From Porticoccaceae bacterium (GTDB lineage Bacteria > Pseudomonadota > Gammaproteobacteria > Pseudomonadales > Porticoccaceae), in the NCBI GenBank assembly GCA_026005035.1, contig BPKH01000009.1, forward strand, positions 1 through 62,193: 62,193 nucleotides of DNA. The letters are read 5' to 3'. Position 1 is the first letter of the stretch; each line of letters begins with the position of its first letter. A program made the translations under genes and the position numbers. Positions 1 to 8,701 of this stretch are shown here, piece by piece. Below the pieces are notes generated by a model, which did not search any database, was not told the origin of the DNA, and saw nothing but the letters and a program-made list of their open reading frames with translations.

Positions 1-563
1 GGGTTGCGCTGGGGGCGAATCCGTCCAGGAACCAGGCGTCCACGGGGGGGCGCGCCGCTCCCACGAAGTGGGGGTGATCGGTGGGCAGCATGCGGCCAAG
101 GCCGAGGGTGGCATCGTCCCACACCAGCGTCAAGCAGACGCGGCCCCCATAGAGCCAGCGGCGGTGGGACGCCGGCGAGGAGCGGAGGCCAGGCGGCGAG
201 CAGCTCGTCGGCCAGGGAGGCGAGCTCCGGCCAGGCGGAGAGGGCTCGGGCGGCGCAGGGCGCCTCCAGGGGATGGCGCTCCACCGCCAGATAGTGGAGG
301 ACGCCGCCGCGCGCCTCCCGCAGCCACAGGTGTGCGGCGGCAAGAAAGTTGAGTCCGGTGCCGAAGCCCACTTCGCCGATGCGAAAATCGCCTTGCCGCC
401 CGGCGAAGCGAGCCGGCAAATCGTTGCCGTCCAAGAAGACGTGGCGAGCTTCCGCGAGCCCCCCCTCGCGGGAAAAGTAGAGATCCCCGTAGCGGCGCGA
501 GCGGGGAAGGGCGTGCTCCCATTCCAGCTGGGCGGGCTCGATGGTCGGGGGTTGCCGGCTCAC
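1..563 (-). CDS. MnmD-like tRNA-modifying methyltransferase domain (partial, frameshifted)
   Basis: This is the N-terminal part of an MnmC/MnmD-type SAM-dependent methyltransferase, a family that methylates the aminomethyl group of modified wobble uridines in tRNA. Directly visible are [16 protein letters not shown], the SAM-binding segment [16 protein letters not shown], and, after one frame step near position 166 (one extra base in a GGG/CCC run), the hallmark [11 protein letters not shown]. The gene leaves the window at its 3' end, so it is unknown whether a C-terminal FAD oxidoreductase domain follows, as in fused MnmC. The GTG at 563-561 fits a start and overlaps a TGA at 562-560 that probably ends the upstream flavodoxin. 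The frame is nevertheless open back into the flavodoxin, so the exact boundary is uncertain. Confidence 0.72.
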   Translation of the reverse strand, partial: MSRQPPTIEPAQLEWEHALPRSRRYGDLYFSREGGLAEARHVFLDGNDLPARFAGRQGDFRIGEVGFGTGLNFLAAAHLWLREARGGVLHYLAVERHPLEAPCAARALSAWPELASLADELLAAWPPLLAGVPPPLALWGPRLLDAGVGRCHPRPWPHAAHRSPPLRGSGAPPRGRLVPGRIRPQRN

Positions 564-1087
564 TGCGGCAGCCGGGAATTCCACCCGCAGTTGCGCGCAC
601 CAATCGGCCAGGCGCCGGTCGGTGAGCTCGAATTCGTTCTCTTCGTCGAGGGCGAGGCCGACGAAGTGGTGGCCGTCGGGGGCCAGCGCCCGGGATGCGG
701 TGAAGCGGTTAGCCCGCCGCCGGCCAGCGGCCGACGGTGCGGGCGCCGCGGGACGCGACTTGCGCCCAGAGCAGGCCCATGGCGTCTTGGAACCACTGGG
801 GATAGCCGAGCTGGTCGCCGAGGCCGTAGAGGGCCACCGTGTGGCCGGTGAGGTCGAGCTCCTCGAGCTCCGGCCAGCGCGCCTCCCAGTCTTCCTGGAG
901 CTCCCCGTAATCCCAGGTGGGGATGCCCAGGATGAGAAAGGGGTACTCCTTCATCCGGGAGAGGGGGAGTGTCGGCCACATTGCGGAGTTCCACGCGCAC
1001 CGGGGCCAGGAGATCGCGCAGCTTCTCGGCGACGATCTCGGTGTAACAGGTGGTGGATCCGTAAAAGAGACCGATGCGGGTTTCCAT
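560..1087 (-). CDS. fldB: Flavodoxin, FldB-like (frameshifted)
   Basis: This is a long-chain flavodoxin, a small soluble FMN electron carrier. The N-terminus has the FMN phosphate loop [11 protein letters not shown]. After one extra base near 965, the reading continues with [17 protein letters not shown] and [16 protein letters not shown]. After a second extra base near 709 it continues with [27 protein letters not shown] and WCAQL. This order matches E. coli FldB closely. A TGA at 562-560 overlaps the GTG of the next gene and is the likely true stop, which requires one more indel in the last few codons. The ATG at 1087 begins [10 protein letters not shown]. The gene is divergent from the VIT transporter. 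The indels look like sequence errors, because every segment is well conserved. Confidence 0.75.
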   Translation of the reverse strand: METRIGLFYGSTTCYTEIVAEKLRDLLAPVRVELRNVADTPPLPDEGVPLSHPGHPHLGLRGAPGRLGGALAGARGARPHRPHGGPLRPRRPARLSPVVPRRHGPALGASRVPRRPHRRPLAGGGLTASPHPGRWPPTATTSSASPSTKRTNSSSPTGAWPIGARNCGWNSRLPQ

Positions 1088-1212
1088 GGCGTTCCCAGAG
1101 GCCGGCGCGCAGGATACCGGAAAGCGCTTCCCCCCTGGGCAGTCCCGCCGCCTTGGGGCCGGCCGTGCCAGGGGGTATGATGGCCCGGAGGGGCGGCGGA
1201 GCGGCCGGCGGC

Positions 1213-1989
1213 ATGAATCGGATCACGCGCAAGTACAGCAGGGAAGTCTACCGGGCCACCCACACGCCGGCCCAGATCGCCCGGCGACTGCAGCGGGGGC
1301 CCGAGTCGGTCTACCTCAAGGATTTCATCTACGGGGCCATCGACGGCGCGGTGACCACCTTCGCGGTGGTGGCCGGGGCGGCCGGCGCGCGCCTGCCAGC
1401 GGGGGTGGTGATCGTGCTGGGACTCGCCAACCTGCTGGCCGACGGGTTCAGCATGGCGGCCAGCAATTTCCTCGGCACCCGGGCCGAGAACGAGCTGCGT
1501 CGCAAGGCGCGGGAGCGCGAACTGGACGAGATCGCCAAGTACCCGGAAGGGGAGGTGGAAGAGATCCGGCAGATTTTTGCCCGCAAGGGGTTCGAGGGGA
1601 AGCTCTTGGAAGAGGTGGTGGAGGTGATCACCGCCGATCGCAGGCGCTGGGTGGATACCATGATCCAGGAGGAGCTGGGCCTGCCCCTGGAAGACCACGA
1701 CCCCTGGCGGGCCGCCCTGGCCACCTTCGCCGCTTTCTGCCTGGTGGGGCTCATTCCCATCGCGCCCTACCTGGCGGCCTGGTGCGGACTGGGGACGGCC
1801 GCCCACCCCTTCCTGTTGGGGGCTTGCCTGACGGCGGTGGCCTTTCTGGTGGTGGGTGGTGCCAAGGCGCGCTTCCTCGATCAGCCCTTGGCCCGAGGTG
1901 CCCTGGAAACCCTCGCGGTGGGGGGGCTGGCGGCCGCCATCGCCTACGCCGTCGGCGTCCTGTTGGCGGAAACGGCAGCCTTCCTCTAG
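1213..1989 (+). CDS. VIT1/CCC1 family transporter
   Basis: This 258-residue integral membrane protein belongs to the VIT1/CCC1 family, which moves Fe2+ or Mn2+ across membranes. The first membrane region carries the family signature [16 protein letters not shown] (about residues 39-54), followed by [21 protein letters not shown] charged cytoplasmic metal-binding-like helical region (about residues 95-155, rich in Glu and Lys/Arg) separates the first two from the last three hydrophobic segments. I chose the ATG at 1213 because it follows a GGAGGGG-like ribosome-binding site. An upstream ATG at 1177 would add a low-complexity [10 protein letters not shown] leader. The stop TAG shares the palindrome CTAG with the stop of the convergent glutathione peroxidase. 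Substrate is inferred from family only. Confidence 0.85.
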   Translation: MNRITRKYSREVYRATHTPAQIARRLQRGPESVYLKDFIYGAIDGAVTTFAVVAGAAGARLPAGVVIVLGLANLLADGFSMAASNFLGTRAENELRRKARERELDEIAKYPEGEVEEIRQIFARKGFEGKLLEEVVEVITADRRRWVDTMIQEELGLPLEDHDPWRAALATFAAFCLVGLIPIAPYLAAWCGLGTAAHPFLLGACLTAVAFLVVGGAKARFLDQPLARGALETLAVGGLAAAIAYAVGVLLAETAAFL

Positions 1990-2462
1990 AGCAGGGCCTC
2001 GATGTGGGGGCGCAGCCGCTCCGGGGTCACCTGGGGGGCGAAGCGGCGCACCACCCGGCCCTGCCGATCCACCAGAAACTTGGTGAAGTTCCACTTGACG
2101 GCGCGGCTCCCCAACAGACCGGGCGCTCGCTCTTTGAGGTGGACGAACAGGGGGTGCGCGTCGGGTCCGTTGACCCGGACCTTGGCGAAGAGGGGAAAAC
2201 TCACCCCGTAGTTGCGCTCGCAAAAGGCGCCGATCTCGGCCTCGCTGCCCGGCTCCTGCGACCCGAACTGGTTGCACGGCACGCCGAGCACGACGAGGCC
2301 CAGGTCCTTCGCCTCGCGCCACAGCGCCTCGAGCTCCGCGTACTGCGGCGTGAGGCCGCAGAGGCTCGCGACGTTGACCAGCAGCACCTGCCCGGCGTAG
2401 CGGGACAAGGGGACCGGTGCGCCTTGCAGATCGGTGGCGGAAAAGTCGTAGAGGTTGTCCAT
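1986..2462 (-). CDS. Glutathione peroxidase family protein (Cys type)
   Basis: This 158-residue thioredoxin-fold peroxidase has the motif order of the glutathione peroxidase family. It has [12 protein letters not shown], with peroxidatic Cys in place of Sec, then [13 protein letters not shown] carrying the catalytic Gln, and [11 protein letters not shown] carrying the catalytic Trp and Asn. Bacterial members usually reduce hydroperoxides with thioredoxin rather than glutathione (family knowledge). The ATG at 2462 begins [11 protein letters not shown], the usual length for the family. The gene probably follows the DUF2889 gene on the same strand, with a 34-bp gap after that gene's stop. Confidence 0.9.
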   Translation of the reverse strand: MDNLYDFSATDLQGAPVPLSRYAGQVLLVNVASLCGLTPQYAELEALWREAKDLGLVVLGVPCNQFGSQEPGSEAEIGAFCERNYGVSFPLFAKVRVNGPDAHPLFVHLKERAPGLLGSRAVKWNFTKFLVDRQGRVVRRFAPQVTPERLRPHIEALL

Positions 2463-2496
2463 GGCCAAGGGGTTCTCCCAAGGGCAAACCAGGAGG

Positions 2497-3554
2497 TCAG
2501 GAGGGGCTTCCCGTTCCCCCCCGGGCGCGCAGCGCCTCGAACAGCCGCGGTACCTCGGCCAGGGAGCGCAGGCAATCGTTGAGGTGGGTGCAACCCTCCA
2601 CCCGGGGGAAGGTTTCCAGCACCGCGCTGCGCAGTTCCGCCAGGGGCACGCCGGCGCAGCCGGTCCAGTCGCTCGATGGCGTTGGGGCACTCGGGGAAGG
2701 GGAGTATGTGGGGGGTGGCCTCCAGGTGGAGGAGGGGCGCCCGATTCCGGGTCGGCGAGGGCGAAGAGGCCGTATTCGTGGATCGCCTCGCGGACGCCGC
2801 CGGGGACGCGGCGAGGAGTCCTGGAAGGTGGCTTCCACCGCCAGGTCGCCCCGCCTCGTCGAGCCACAGGTCGAGGCAGCGCGCCCGGCGGAAGGGAGAG
2901 GGGGACGTCCTCGTCCAGGGGATGCCAGCCGTCGGGATCGTCGGGGTGGGGCAGAGGGGGGCACCTGGGCGGTGCGCTGGCGCACCACCAGTGGGTCCCC
3001 CAGGGGGACCCGCAGGGCGCTGGATCCCGGCCGTAAGCCGATGCACACCCCCCTCCCGCTGGGCGAGCAGCGCTTGCCGCTCCTCTTCGGAGGCGGCGGC
3101 GGGCGGGGGGCAGCGCACCGCTGGAATAGAGCGCCCAGGCGCACACCAGGCTGGTGCCCGACAGGTCGTCCACCAGCAGATAGAGCGGCGAGCCGGCTCG
3201 GCGCTCCTCGGGGAGGGGCCTCCTGGAGAGCCGCCCGCAGGGTGTCCGCCCCCCCGGGCGCCCACCAGCCGGGCGAGGCCGGGCCGCGCCGGGCGCGACC
3301 AGATGGGCGCGGATCACCCGCTCCCGGTCGATGTCGGCCCACAACTCGTCCAGCGCCAGGATTTGCGGCGCGCCGCCCTGGGGCGGGGTGTAGACGTCGC
3401 GGCCGACGCCGTGGAAGCGGGCCGGTTTCTCGGGGCCCTGGGGCCAGGTGACGTCGATGGTGGCCGTGCGGCGCACCGAGTGGGGGCGGCGCGGGCCCAC
3501 CGGACCGCGGGGGCGGGGGAGGTCCAGCTCGAGGATGGGCAAGGGCTCGTTCAT
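2497..3554 (-). CDS. DUF2889 domain protein with many frame steps
   Basis: The function of this family is unknown to me. The start MNEPLPILELDLP is followed by HSVRRTATIDVTWP, a typical DUF2889 N-terminus. Recognisable blocks then appear in successive frames: LVGARGG, DTLRAALQEA, SPLYLLVDDLSGTSLVCAW, EEERQALLAQREGG, GLRPGSSAL, HPDDPDGWHPL, LDLWLDEAG, LAVEATFQDS, AIHEYGLFALADPE, HILPFPECPNAIERLDR, and the diagnostic C-terminus GCTHLNDCLRSLAEVPRLFEAL. Getting from start to stop needs eleven frame changes, all in the same direction and consistent with one extra base each. The sites I checked lie in G/C homopolymers. The blocks together give a full-length family member, so this is more likely a cluster of sequence errors than a decayed gene. 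Confidence 0.65.
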
Positions 3555-3669
3555 CGCGCGTTGCCGATTTTCACTTCGCCCAGGATAGCAGAACGGGGGG
3601 AGGCGAGGCGCTCACCGGGCTTGCGGTCCGGTGCTACACTGCGCTTCCCCGCGACGGAGGCCCCCCGCC

Positions 3670-4744
3670 ATGGCCAATCGCCGCCCCTTCGACCCCGCCC
3701 TGACCGGCAGCGCCAAAGCGGGCATCTTCGGCTTGCCCTGCTCCCTGGAGGAGGCGGCGCTCGTCTACATCCCGGTGCCCTGGGAGGGTGACCACCTCTT
3801 ACGGCGGGGGCGCGAGTCTGGGGCCGGAGGCGATCCGCGCGGCCAGTCCCCAGCTCGACTTCCACCTGCGGGGCATGGCCGACCACTTGGCGCGGGGTTG
3901 GTTCATGCTCGAGCCGGACCCCGAGATCTCCGCCCTCAACGCCCACCACCTGGAGGCGGCGCGGGTGATCCAGACGGTGCTGGCGGAGGAGGGCGATCTC
4001 GCGGCCTATCCCGACCTGGAGGCGCGGCGCGCGGAGATCAACCGGGCCTCGGAGCGGGTCAACCAGCGGGTCTACGAGCAAGCCAAGGCGCTGCTCGCGG
4101 AGGGCAAATTCGCCGCCGTGGTGGGGGGCGACCACTCCTCGCCCCTGGGGCTGATGCGGGCGGTCTCCGAGCGCCTGGAGGGCGACTACGGCGTTCTCCA
4201 CCTGGACGCCCATCACGACCTGCGCCCGGCCTACCAGGGCTTCGTCCACTCCCACGCTTCCATCATGTACAACGCCCTCGAGCTGCCTTTCCCGCCCCGC
4301 GCGCTGGTGCAGGTGGGGGTGCGGGATTACTGCCGGGAAGAGGCGGAGCTGGCGGCGCGACACCCCGCCGTCCACCCCTTCTACGACGAAGACCTGAAGG
4401 CGGCGCTGTTTCGCGGCAGGCCCTTCGCCGAGCTGGTGGCGGAGATCCTCGCCCCCCTGCCGCGACAGGTCTACGTCTCCTTCGACATCGACGGCCTGGA
4501 CCCCTCCCTCTGTCCCCACACCGGCACTCCCGTGCCGGGCGGGTTGCGCTTCGAAGAGGCGGCATTTTTGCTGCGCGCCCTGGTGGAGAGCGGGCGGCGC
4601 ATCGTCGCCTTCGACCTGTGCGAGGTGGCCCCCGACCCGCGCGACCCCGAACGGCAGTGGGACGGCAACGTGGGCGCGCGGGTGCTGTTTCAGTTGAGCA
4701 GCTGGCTCTTCGAGAGCCAGTTGCGCGCCGGTGGGGCGCTCTAG
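3670..4744 (+). CDS. Arginase/agmatinase-family ureohydrolase (one frame step)
   Basis: This is a binuclear-metal ureohydrolase of about 357 residues (arginase, agmatinase, formiminoglutamase family). It would hydrolyse a guanidino compound and release urea. Metal ligands are visible in VVGGDHSSPLG, LHLDAHHDLR and SFDIDGLDPS. The ATG at 3670 (MANRRPFDPALTG) has GGAGG 9 bases upstream. The coding frame steps once at about 3785, where GGGTGACC should read GGTGACC to join VPWE to VTTSYGGGASLGPEAIR. That glycine-rich segment is conserved in the family, so the gene is probably intact in the organism. The sequence does not decide the substrate. The TAG overlaps the stop of the convergent bacteriohemerythrin. 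Confidence 0.82.
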
Positions 4745-5196
4745 CGGCGGCGGAAGAGCCTCCTCGGGCGGATCGGACGCTCCGTGGCGGCGCAGGCGCG
4801 GCGCGCCAAAAGCGCCTGCACCGCCGGCACGTAGTCGTGGTCGGTGCTGCGGATGTGGTGGAAGAGCCAGTGGCGCAACAGCTCCGCGAGCTCCGCCGCC
4901 ACCGCTTCGCCCGCCCGGTGACGGGCGGCAAGGGCGAAGATGGATTCCTCGAAGCTCCGGTGGAGCCGGCGGTGGCTCTCGAGGAGCGGATAGCCCGCCT
5001 GCTCCATGAGCCCCTCCTCGAAGGCGAGATGGGAGAGGGTGTAGCCGGCCAGCTCGTCGAGAACCTCTTCCACCGCCTCGGGATCCCCGTCCTCGAGGTG
5101 TACCTCGAGGAGATTGATGAGCTCCAGGATCCGCCGGTGTTGCCGGTCCACCACGGCAATGCCCGTGTCGAGCTCGCTGGGCCAGTGGAGGCTCAT
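4741..5196 (-). CDS. Bacteriohemerythrin (downstream copy)
   Basis: This 151-residue single-domain hemerythrin has a four-helix fold with an oxygen-binding di-iron site. The ligand pattern is visible: H20 in VVDRQHRR, H and E in LSHLAFEEGLM, HRRLH, and H plus D in HHIRSTDHD. The ATG at 5196 (MSLHWPSELDTG) is preceded by GGGAGGAG, which decides against a longer upstream reading. It lies 32 bp after the stop of a paralogue of identical length on the same strand, so the two are probably co-transcribed. The C-terminus is strongly basic (RPIRPRRLFRRR). Proposed roles in such families are O2 storage, sensing or delivery; the sequence does not choose among them. Confidence 0.92.
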   Translation of the reverse strand: MSLHWPSELDTGIAVVDRQHRRILELINLLEVHLEDGDPEAVEEVLDELAGYTLSHLAFEEGLMEQAGYPLLESHRRLHRSFEESIFALAARHRAGEAVAAELAELLRHWLFHHIRSTDHDYVPAVQALLARRACAATERPIRPRRLFRRR

Positions 5197-5228
5197 TACT
5201 GTTTCTCCTCCCCCATTGCGCCCCTTCT

Positions 5229-5684
5229 TCAACCGAAGAGGCGTGCGAAAAACCCCTTTTTCTTTTTGATTTGGGCCCCGCCGCTCACTTCGAGAAAGGC
5301 TTGGACGGCGTCGGCGTAATCGTGGTCGTCGCGCTTGATGTGGTTGACGAGCCAGGTGCGCAGGGTGGTGAGCAGCGGGCGGGCGATGTCCTCGCCCATT
5401 TTGTGCCGTTCCACGAATTCGCCCACCTTCTTTTCAAAGAGGCGGTGCACCTTCTGATGGGCGTGGAGGAAGGGGTAGCCCGCCTCCCCCATGAGCTCTT
5501 CTTCGAAACCGAAATGGGAGAGGGTGTACTCCACCAGCTCGTCGAGGACCACGCCCACCTGGCCGCGGTTTTTCGTTTGGATTGCCTCGTGGAGTTCGTT
5601 GATGTACTCGACGATTCGTCGGTGCTGGTTGTCCACGACGGGGATTCCCGTGGCGAGGTCGTCGCTCCAGTTCAGAAAACTCAT
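5229..5684 (-). CDS. Bacteriohemerythrin (upstream copy)
   Basis: This second 151-residue hemerythrin-like di-iron protein is the first gene of the tandem pair. Ligands are H21 in VVDNQHRR, H and E in LSHFGFEEELM, HQKVH, and H plus D in NHIKRDDHD. It starts at ATG 5684 (MSFLNWSDDLATG) with GGGAGAGG upstream. Its C-terminal tail, QIKKKKGFFARLFG, is basic then hydrophobic and could be a membrane-surface or partner-binding tail (inference). It is clearly paralogous to the downstream copy, but the tails differ in sequence while both are basic. Confidence 0.93.
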   Translation of the reverse strand: MSFLNWSDDLATGIPVVDNQHRRIVEYINELHEAIQTKNRGQVGVVLDELVEYTLSHFGFEEELMGEAGYPFLHAHQKVHRLFEKKVGEFVERHKMGEDIARPLLTTLRTWLVNHIKRDDHDYADAVQAFLEVSGGAQIKKKKGFFARLFG

Positions 5685-5750
5685 GGCGTCCTCTCCCTGC
5701 GCGGCCGGGGGCAAGGTAGCGCGGTGCCGCGCGGGCGCCCTTGGCCCAGA

Positions 5751-7730
5751 TCAAGGAGAGATGTCGTCGCCCGGCTCCGCCAGGCGGCGGGCGAAGGCGT
5801 CGAGCGCGAAGGGCCGGCCGAGGAACCGCGCCACCGCTTCGCCGGCGGGCACGAGCCCCCCCGGTTCCAGGACGGTGTGGCGGTAGCGCAGGGCGGTGGC
5901 CCGCGGGTCGGTGCTCTCCGCGAAGGCGGAGAAGAGATCGAGGGCGATCACCTTCGACCAGAGGTAGGTGTAGTAGAGGGCCGAGTAGCCGTTCAGGTGC
6001 CCCAGGTTGGCGAAGAGGTAGGTGTCCGGCTGGTGGGGAAAGGGGGAGAATTCCGCCTCGAGGGCTCGCTGCAGCGCCTCCAGGTCGAGCGCTTCGGGAT
6101 CGCGGCGGTGGTACTCCAGGGACAGCATGGCGTAGAAGACCTGCACCTGGGTCTCCACGCCCTGGCCGAAGTGGCGGGCGGAGCGCAGCCGCCGGATGGC
6201 CTCCTCGGGGATGGCCGCGCCGTCCGCGGCCACGGCGAAACGGCGCAGGGTGGGGGGGTCGTAGAGCCACTCTTCCAGCATCTGCGAGGGCGCCTCCACG
6301 AAATCCCACTCGGTGGCCAGTCCCGAGAGTCGGGCGTAGCGCTGGTGGCCGCCGAAGAGGGCGTGGAGGAGGTGGCCGAACTCGTGCAGGAAGGTGCGCA
6401 CGTCGTCGAATTCGAGGGGGGCCAGCGGGTCGTCGCCGCCCGGAAAATTGCACACCAGCACCGCTTCCGGCAGTTGCCTTCCGGCGATCCCGGTGCGGTA
6501 GAGGAAGGTGGCGGCGTGCTGGTACTTGCCCGGCCGCGGGTGCATGTCCAGGTAGAAGCGGCCGAGGGTCCGTTCTCCTTCGCGCAGCTCGTAGGCGGAC
6601 ACGGCCGGATGCCAGACGGGCGCGGAGATGGGGCGCACCTCTACCCCGAACAGGGATTCGGCGAGGCCCAGGACGCCGGCCTCCACGCGGCGGTAGGGGA
6701 AATAGCGGCGCAAGGCCGCGGCGTCCACGGCGAACCGCTGCCGGCGGATCCGCTCCTCCAGGTAGGCGCTCTGCCACCGCTCCACCCGCTGCGCGGTGGG
6801 GTCGAGGCGGCGCAATTCGGCGAGCATCTCGGCGAGATCTCGCTCGGCAGCGGGTTGGGCGAGGCGGTGGATGCGGCGCAGGAAGCTTTCCACCGCCGCG
6901 GCGGAGCCCGCCATCTTGTCGGCGGTGACATAGTCGGCGAAATTGGGGTATCCCACCAGGCGGGCCCGCTCGTGGCGCGCCCTCAAGAGCGCGGCCAGGA
7001 CCTCGGCATTGGCGGGGTGGCCGCGGGAGCGGTCCAGCTGGCGGAGCCGGCGGCGCACCTCGTCGTCGTGGACGTAGGTGTAGACCGGGATGGTGTCCAC
7101 GTAGCGGGTGGAGAGGCGCACCTTGCCGTCCGCCGTGCGGGGCAGCCGGGCGAGCACGTCGGCGGGCAGGCCGGCGAGCCGTTCCGGCGGCACCTCCAGG
7201 TGGCGGACGTCTTCGCGGAGGTTGCGGTCGAAGGCTTGCCCGAGGCGGACGATCCGCTCGTCCAGCCGGCGGATCCGCTCCCGCGTGGGGCGGTCGCGGT
7301 CGACCCCCGCCAGGCGGAAGTCGCGCAGTAGCAGTTGGCGGTAGCGGCGCGCGTCGGGCGCGAGCTCCTCTTCGTCCAGCTGTCGCACCGCCTCGAATAG
7401 GGGCCGCGACAGGCCGAGGCGGGTGGCGAGCTCGGCGTAGCGGGTGGTACAGCGCGCGGCCCGCTCCCGGACCTTCGGGTCCGGGTGGACGTTCTCCATC
7501 AACTCCGCTTCGTAGCTGCGGTCGGCGAGGCGCGTCTGGAGGAGGTTGAGGGGCTCGAGAACGGTTTCGGCAAGGTAGGGCGGGGGGAGTCGCTCGAGCC
7601 GCTCGATCTCGGCGGCGATGGCGCGCGACTCGCGCTCGCAGTCGGCCAACCAGGGCAGATCTTCCGCCCGCGAGGACGCGGGCGGGAGGCACAGCAGGCC
7701 AGCAAACCAGATCGCGAGGGCTCGGCGCAT
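5751..7730 (-). CDS. M3 family metallopeptidase, probably exported
   Basis: This 659-residue zinc oligopeptidase belongs to the M3 family (thimet oligopeptidase / oligopeptidase A / Dcp group). The zinc signature HEFGHLLHALF lies in the C-terminal third, with the second ligand Glu in LATEWDFVEAPSQMLEEW. An N-terminal signal peptide is visible after ATG 7730 (MRRALAIWFAGLLCLPP, predicted cleavage around SSRA-ED), so it should act in the periplasm, unlike cytoplasmic PrlC. The helical N-terminal half is typical of the family. It is divergent from the peroxiredoxin bcp with about 118 bp between starts. It probably degrades short peptides; the exact substrate is unknown. Confidence 0.88.
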   Translation of the reverse strand: MRRALAIWFAGLLCLPPASSRAEDLPWLADCERESRAIAAEIERLERLPPPYLAETVLEPLNLLQTRLADRSYEAELMENVHPDPKVRERAARCTTRYAELATRLGLSRPLFEAVRQLDEEELAPDARRYRQLLLRDFRLAGVDRDRPTRERIRRLDERIVRLGQAFDRNLREDVRHLEVPPERLAGLPADVLARLPRTADGKVRLSTRYVDTIPVYTYVHDDEVRRRLRQLDRSRGHPANAEVLAALLRARHERARLVGYPNFADYVTADKMAGSAAAVESFLRRIHRLAQPAAERDLAEMLAELRRLDPTAQRVERWQSAYLEERIRRQRFAVDAAALRRYFPYRRVEAGVLGLAESLFGVEVRPISAPVWHPAVSAYELREGERTLGRFYLDMHPRPGKYQHAATFLYRTGIAGRQLPEAVLVCNFPGGDDPLAPLEFDDVRTFLHEFGHLLHALFGGHQRYARLSGLATEWDFVEAPSQMLEEWLYDPPTLRRFAVAADGAAIPEEAIRRLRSARHFGQGVETQVQVFYAMLSLEYHRRDPEALDLEALQRALEAEFSPFPHQPDTYLFANLGHLNGYSALYYTYLWSKVIALDLFSAFAESTDPRATALRYRHTVLEPGGLVPAGEAVARFLGRPFALDAFARRLAEPGDDISP

Positions 7731-7848
7731 GGCGTCGCTCGTCGGGGGCACCATTGACCGGCAAAAGGCGCCGCGCGTCAAGGCCCGATTGCGCGCCGTC
7801 GGGCGGGCCGGTACAGTCTCTCTCTGCGCAGTCAGCGAGGATCGAGCC

Positions 7849-8319
7849 GTGGCACGACCGCAAGTGGGCGAGACCGCCCCCTCCTTCGTCCTGCCCAATC
7901 AACGCGGCGAACCGGTCTCCCTGGAGGCCCTGCGCGGCCGCTGGGTGGTGCTCTACTTCTACCCGAAGGCCATGACGCCCGGCTGCACCACCCAGGCCTG
8001 TGGCATCCGCGACCACCGCGCCGAGTTCGACGCCCTGGGGGCGGTGGTGCTCGGCGTGAGCCCCGATCCGGTGGCGCGCCTGGCGCGCTTCGCCGAGCGG
8101 GACCGGCTCGACTTCGATCTCCTCTCCGACGAGGACCACGCCGTGGCCGAGGCCTACGGCGTCTGGGGGCCCAAGAAATTCATGGGCCGGGAGTACGAGG
8201 GGATCCACCGCGTCACCTTCATCATCGACCCGGAAGGGCGCATCGCCCACCTGATCCCCAAGGTCAACACCAAGACCCACGCGGAAGAAGTGCTGGCCTG
8301 GCTGCGCGAACACCGCTGA
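7849..8319 (+). CDS. bcp: Thioredoxin-dependent thiol peroxidase (Bcp/PrxQ)
   Basis: This 156-residue peroxiredoxin of the BCP/PrxQ class reduces hydroperoxides with electrons from thioredoxin. Visible features are FYPKAMTPGCTTQACGIRD, with peroxidatic and resolving Cys spaced by four residues, GVSPDPVARLARFAE, and KKFMGREYEGIHRVTFIID. The start is GTG at 7849 (ARPQVGETAPSF) with GCGAGG nearby; no in-frame ATG lies in the conserved N-terminus. It is transcribed toward yajC with a 33-bp gap and may share a transcript with it. Confidence 0.92.
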   Translation: MARPQVGETAPSFVLPNQRGEPVSLEALRGRWVVLYFYPKAMTPGCTTQACGIRDHRAEFDALGAVVLGVSPDPVARLARFAERDRLDFDLLSDEDHAVAEAYGVWGPKKFMGREYEGIHRVTFIIDPEGRIAHLIPKVNTKTHAEEVLAWLREHR

Positions 8320-8352
8320 CGGTCCCCCATCCACCACGACGCGAGGAGAGAG

Positions 8353-8688
8353 ATGCAGACCCCGGAAGCCCCCTATCTCTGGGCGGCCGCCGCGCCGCCC
8401 CCGGCCGAGCCCAACCCCTTGGTCACCCTGGCCATGTTCGCCGGGCTCTTTTTATTCATGTACTTTCTCATCATCCGCCCCCAACGCAAGCGCCAGAAAG
8501 AACATCGGGAGCTCGTGGAAAATCTCCAGAAGGGCGACGAGGTGGTGATGAGCTGTGGGCTTGTGGGGCGCATCGTCCGGCTCGACGGGGACTACCTGGA
8601 GCTCGAGGCGGCCGACGGCGTGCGCCTCAAGTTCCAAAAGGTGGCGGTCCACGCGGTTCTACCCAAGGGAACCCTGAAGTCGGCGTGA
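8353..8688 (+). CDS. yajC: Preprotein translocase accessory subunit YajC
   Basis: This 111-residue protein has one N-terminal membrane helix (LVTLAMFAGLFLFMYFLII, about residues 23-41) followed by the YajC signature RPQRKRQKEHRELVENLQKG and a small beta-rich cytoplasmic domain (VVMSCGLVGRIVRL). YajC associates with SecDF-YidC at the inner membrane. A good ribosome-binding site (GCGAGGAGAGAG) precedes ATG 8353. In many gammaproteobacteria yajC sits between tgt and secD. Here neither is adjacent, and the gene lies between bcp and a PLP enzyme. Confidence 0.93.
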   Translation: MQTPEAPYLWAAAAPPPAEPNPLVTLAMFAGLFLFMYFLIIRPQRKRQKEHRELVENLQKGDEVVMSCGLVGRIVRLDGDYLELEAADGVRLKFQKVAVHAVLPKGTLKSA

Positions 8689-8701
8689 AGGCGGTCGGCC
8701 C

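Noticed and set aside
560-1087. Confident call of a flavodoxin-methyltransferase fusion protein
   Set aside because: The region already contains two or more clear indels, and a plausible GTG/TGA junction exists, so the fusion is reported only as a possibility.
5434-8337. Very long open frame on the minus strand overlapping the hemerythrin and M3 peptidase region
   Set aside because: High GC leaves many long stop-free frames. The translation is Arg/Pro/Gly-rich with no family motif, and it overlaps well-supported genes in another frame.
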